DNA of 15,788 bases, taken from contig FR895323.1 of assembly GCA_000434995.1 (NCBI GenBank), positions 1 to 15,788 on the forward strand, in the 5' to 3' direction. The notes below the pieces were generated by a model that did no database searches, was not told where the DNA came from, and saw nothing but the letters and a program-made list of their open reading frames with translations. Origin of the DNA: Firmicutes bacterium CAG:341. Its GTDB lineage: Bacteria > Bacillota > Clostridia > Oscillospirales > Acutalibacteraceae. Below, in pieces: positions 14,629-15,788 of the stretch. The position numbers were made by a program, and so were the translations under genes. How positions within the stretch are numbered: the first letter of the stretch is position 1; each line of letters opens with the position of its first letter.

Positions 14629-15738
14629 ATGAACCTCGTCGTAGATAAAGCAGATGGATTAAAAGTTGTTGATTGTGACAATCATTTTTGTGAATTTACA
14701 GGTGTACATCCGTCTAAAATCAAACAGGGAAAGCTCTTTCTTCACGATATAATAAAGCCTATTTACAGGGAAGAAATTATGCGCGTTCTTTGCAAAAAAA
14801 ATTCGCCGTATGTTTATTTTGACGCCGAGTTTGTGGATAAAGATGAAAACGAAGTTTTTATTCACTGCACAGGTCAAAATTATGAGGAATCAAGTCTTTG
14901 CAGGCTCACTTTGGCGGATGTGTCAAAATCGCAGGAATTGCAGCTTCAGCTTCGCAAAAAAGCCAAGGAAATGAACTATCTTATTGACCTTGTAACAGGC
15001 GGTGTCTGCCTGTTTAAAGTTACAAGCGATATGCATATTGAAGTGCATTATTTAAACGAGGGTGCGTGCAGAATTTTCGGCACTACCAAGCAGGCGTACG
15101 GTCAGCAGATTTACCGCTTGGATGAGCTTATTCATCCTGATGATAAAAGCAAGGTTTTTCAGGCTATCGGAAAGGCTATGGCTACTGACGGCGAGTGCGA
15201 TTTGGAAATAAGAACCATAGTTCATAAAAACGAATATAAATGGTGCAAATTTAATGCTGCCATTCAAAAATACGATGAGGATAATACCCCGATTTTTCAC
15301 GCTATGATTACGGACATTACCCGTATTAAAGAAGCGGAGGAAGAGGCGGATAAAATGAGCGATATGCTCGTTGAAATGTTTAAAAATTTGCCTGACCCTA
15401 TTTTTTGCACCGATACGCAGGATATTTGGCAGCTTCAAATCGTTAGCGAAGATTTTATTAAATTTTTGGGCTTTACCCGTTTTCATATTTTTGAAGAGCA
15501 TAAAGGCAGGCTTGATGATTTTGTAAGCGAAAGGGAAGCAAAATTTATTGAAGCGCAAATCAAAAAGCAAATTGCAGAAGGCAAAAGCACCACTGTTTCA
15601 AGGTACAGTGTGCGTACTAAATCCGGCAGATTTATTGTTGTTGAAGACAGGCGAAAGCTTGTAAGGCAGGCGGATGGCTCATATTCAATGATTTGCAGGC
15701 TTAAAAATGTGACAAATACATATTCGGAAATGTTTTAA
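14629..15738 (+). CDS. PAS-domain-only sensory protein, probably three PAS domains (369 aa)
   Basis: Soluble signalling protein made almost wholly of PAS folds. PAS 1 (about 1-100) starts at LVVDKADGLKVVDCDNHF. A short coiled linker follows (about 100-118), then PAS 2 (about 115-238) with YLNEGACRIFG and LIHPDDKSKVF, closing in DITRIKEAEEEADKM. PAS 3 (about 245-369) starts FKNLPDPIFCTDTQD and closes NVTNTYSEMF. No kinase, GGDEF, EAL, HD or DNA-binding domain follows, and a terminator abuts the stop, so the short form is genuine. It may bind a ligand or partner or form hetero-oligomers. The ATG at 14629 (GAGG eight bases upstream) keeps PAS 1 whole; starting at the ATA 14587 would add 14 acidic residues. 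There is no membrane segment. Confidence 0.8.
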   Translation: MNLVVDKADGLKVVDCDNHFCEFTGVHPSKIKQGKLFLHDIIKPIYREEIMRVLCKKNSPYVYFDAEFVDKDENEVFIHCTGQNYEESSLCRLTLADVSKSQELQLQLRKKAKEMNYLIDLVTGGVCLFKVTSDMHIEVHYLNEGACRIFGTTKQAYGQQIYRLDELIHPDDKSKVFQAIGKAMATDGECDLEIRTIVHKNEYKWCKFNAAIQKYDEDNTPIFHAMITDITRIKEAEEEADKMSDMLVEMFKNLPDPIFCTDTQDIWQLQIVSEDFIKFLGFTRFHIFEEHKGRLDDFVSEREAKFIEAQIKKQIAEGKSTTVSRYSVRTKSGRFIVVEDRRKLVRQADGSYSMICRLKNVTNTYSEMF

Positions 15739-15776
15739 TAAAGATGGCTGTTAAACCAACAGCCATCTTTATTTTT
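15737..15776 (+). terminator. Rho-independent terminator of the PAS gene
   Basis: A perfect 16-bp stem (15737-15752 with 15758-15773; core AAGATGGCTGTT) with a five-base loop is followed by T residues. Its left arm overlaps the stop codon. The A-rich left flank could also let it work for minus-strand transcripts arriving from beyond the window. The last 12 bases hold nothing I can identify. Confidence 0.93.
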
Positions 15777-15788
15777 GTTTGGTGTGCG

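Noticed and set aside
15052..15570. 172-aa ORF antisense to the PAS gene
   Set aside because: Shadow ORF, rich in Phe, Asn and Lys as expected from the reverse complement, with no recognisable domain.

Overview
The window looks like chromosomal DNA from a low-GC Gram-positive bacterium, most likely an anaerobic Clostridia member (Oscillospiraceae/Ruminococcaceae-like). The grounds are strong AGGAG-type ribosome binding sites, A/T-rich spacers with SigA-like promoters, GTG and TTG starts, a long single-chain PurL of the clostridial/streptococcal type, an FMN-riboswitch-controlled ECF transporter subunit (RibU), and a CsoR-family regulator with a His-rich tail. The genus is inference. No prophage, insertion sequence or CRISPR array was seen.

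Layout. 1-65: 3' end of a tRNA, most likely tRNA-Asn, plus its terminator. 167-421: small very basic protein of unknown function. 544-3385 (minus): tetR-like regulator, sensor histidine kinase and OmpR-type response regulator with overlapping ends. 3386-3630: divergent control region with a promoter for each side and repeated motifs. 3631-6670 (plus): a second OmpR-type regulator and a large multi-membrane-segment histidine kinase. 6686-6716: terminator shared by both strands. 6726-7634 (minus): ribU with its own promoter, FMN riboswitch and attenuator. 7615-14321 (minus): purL, a phosphoglycerate-mutase-like enzyme (apgM type), metY and a CsoR-family regulator, all co-directional. 14353-14371: perfect palindrome before purL. 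14478-15776 (plus): promoter, PAS-only protein and terminator.

How the genes may work together. The two signalling operons diverge from one control region and could be cross-regulated. On the minus strand, purL serves purine synthesis. The apgM-type protein and MetY may meet at homoserine, because members of this mutase subfamily have been proposed as homoserine kinases and MetY uses O-acetylhomoserine. RibU takes up riboflavin and is switched off by FMN.

The most unusual signal is in the tetR-like gene. Its ATG reading frame hits a stop after seven codons, but a dnaX-type slippery heptamer (A AAA AAG) lies before that stop. A -1 shift there gives an intact 206-residue TetR protein. This could be programmed frameshifting, transcriptional slippage, a recent inactivating deletion or a sequencing error. 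Next in interest are the PAS-only protein, whose strong ribosome binding site faces an ATA triplet, and the palindrome before purL.
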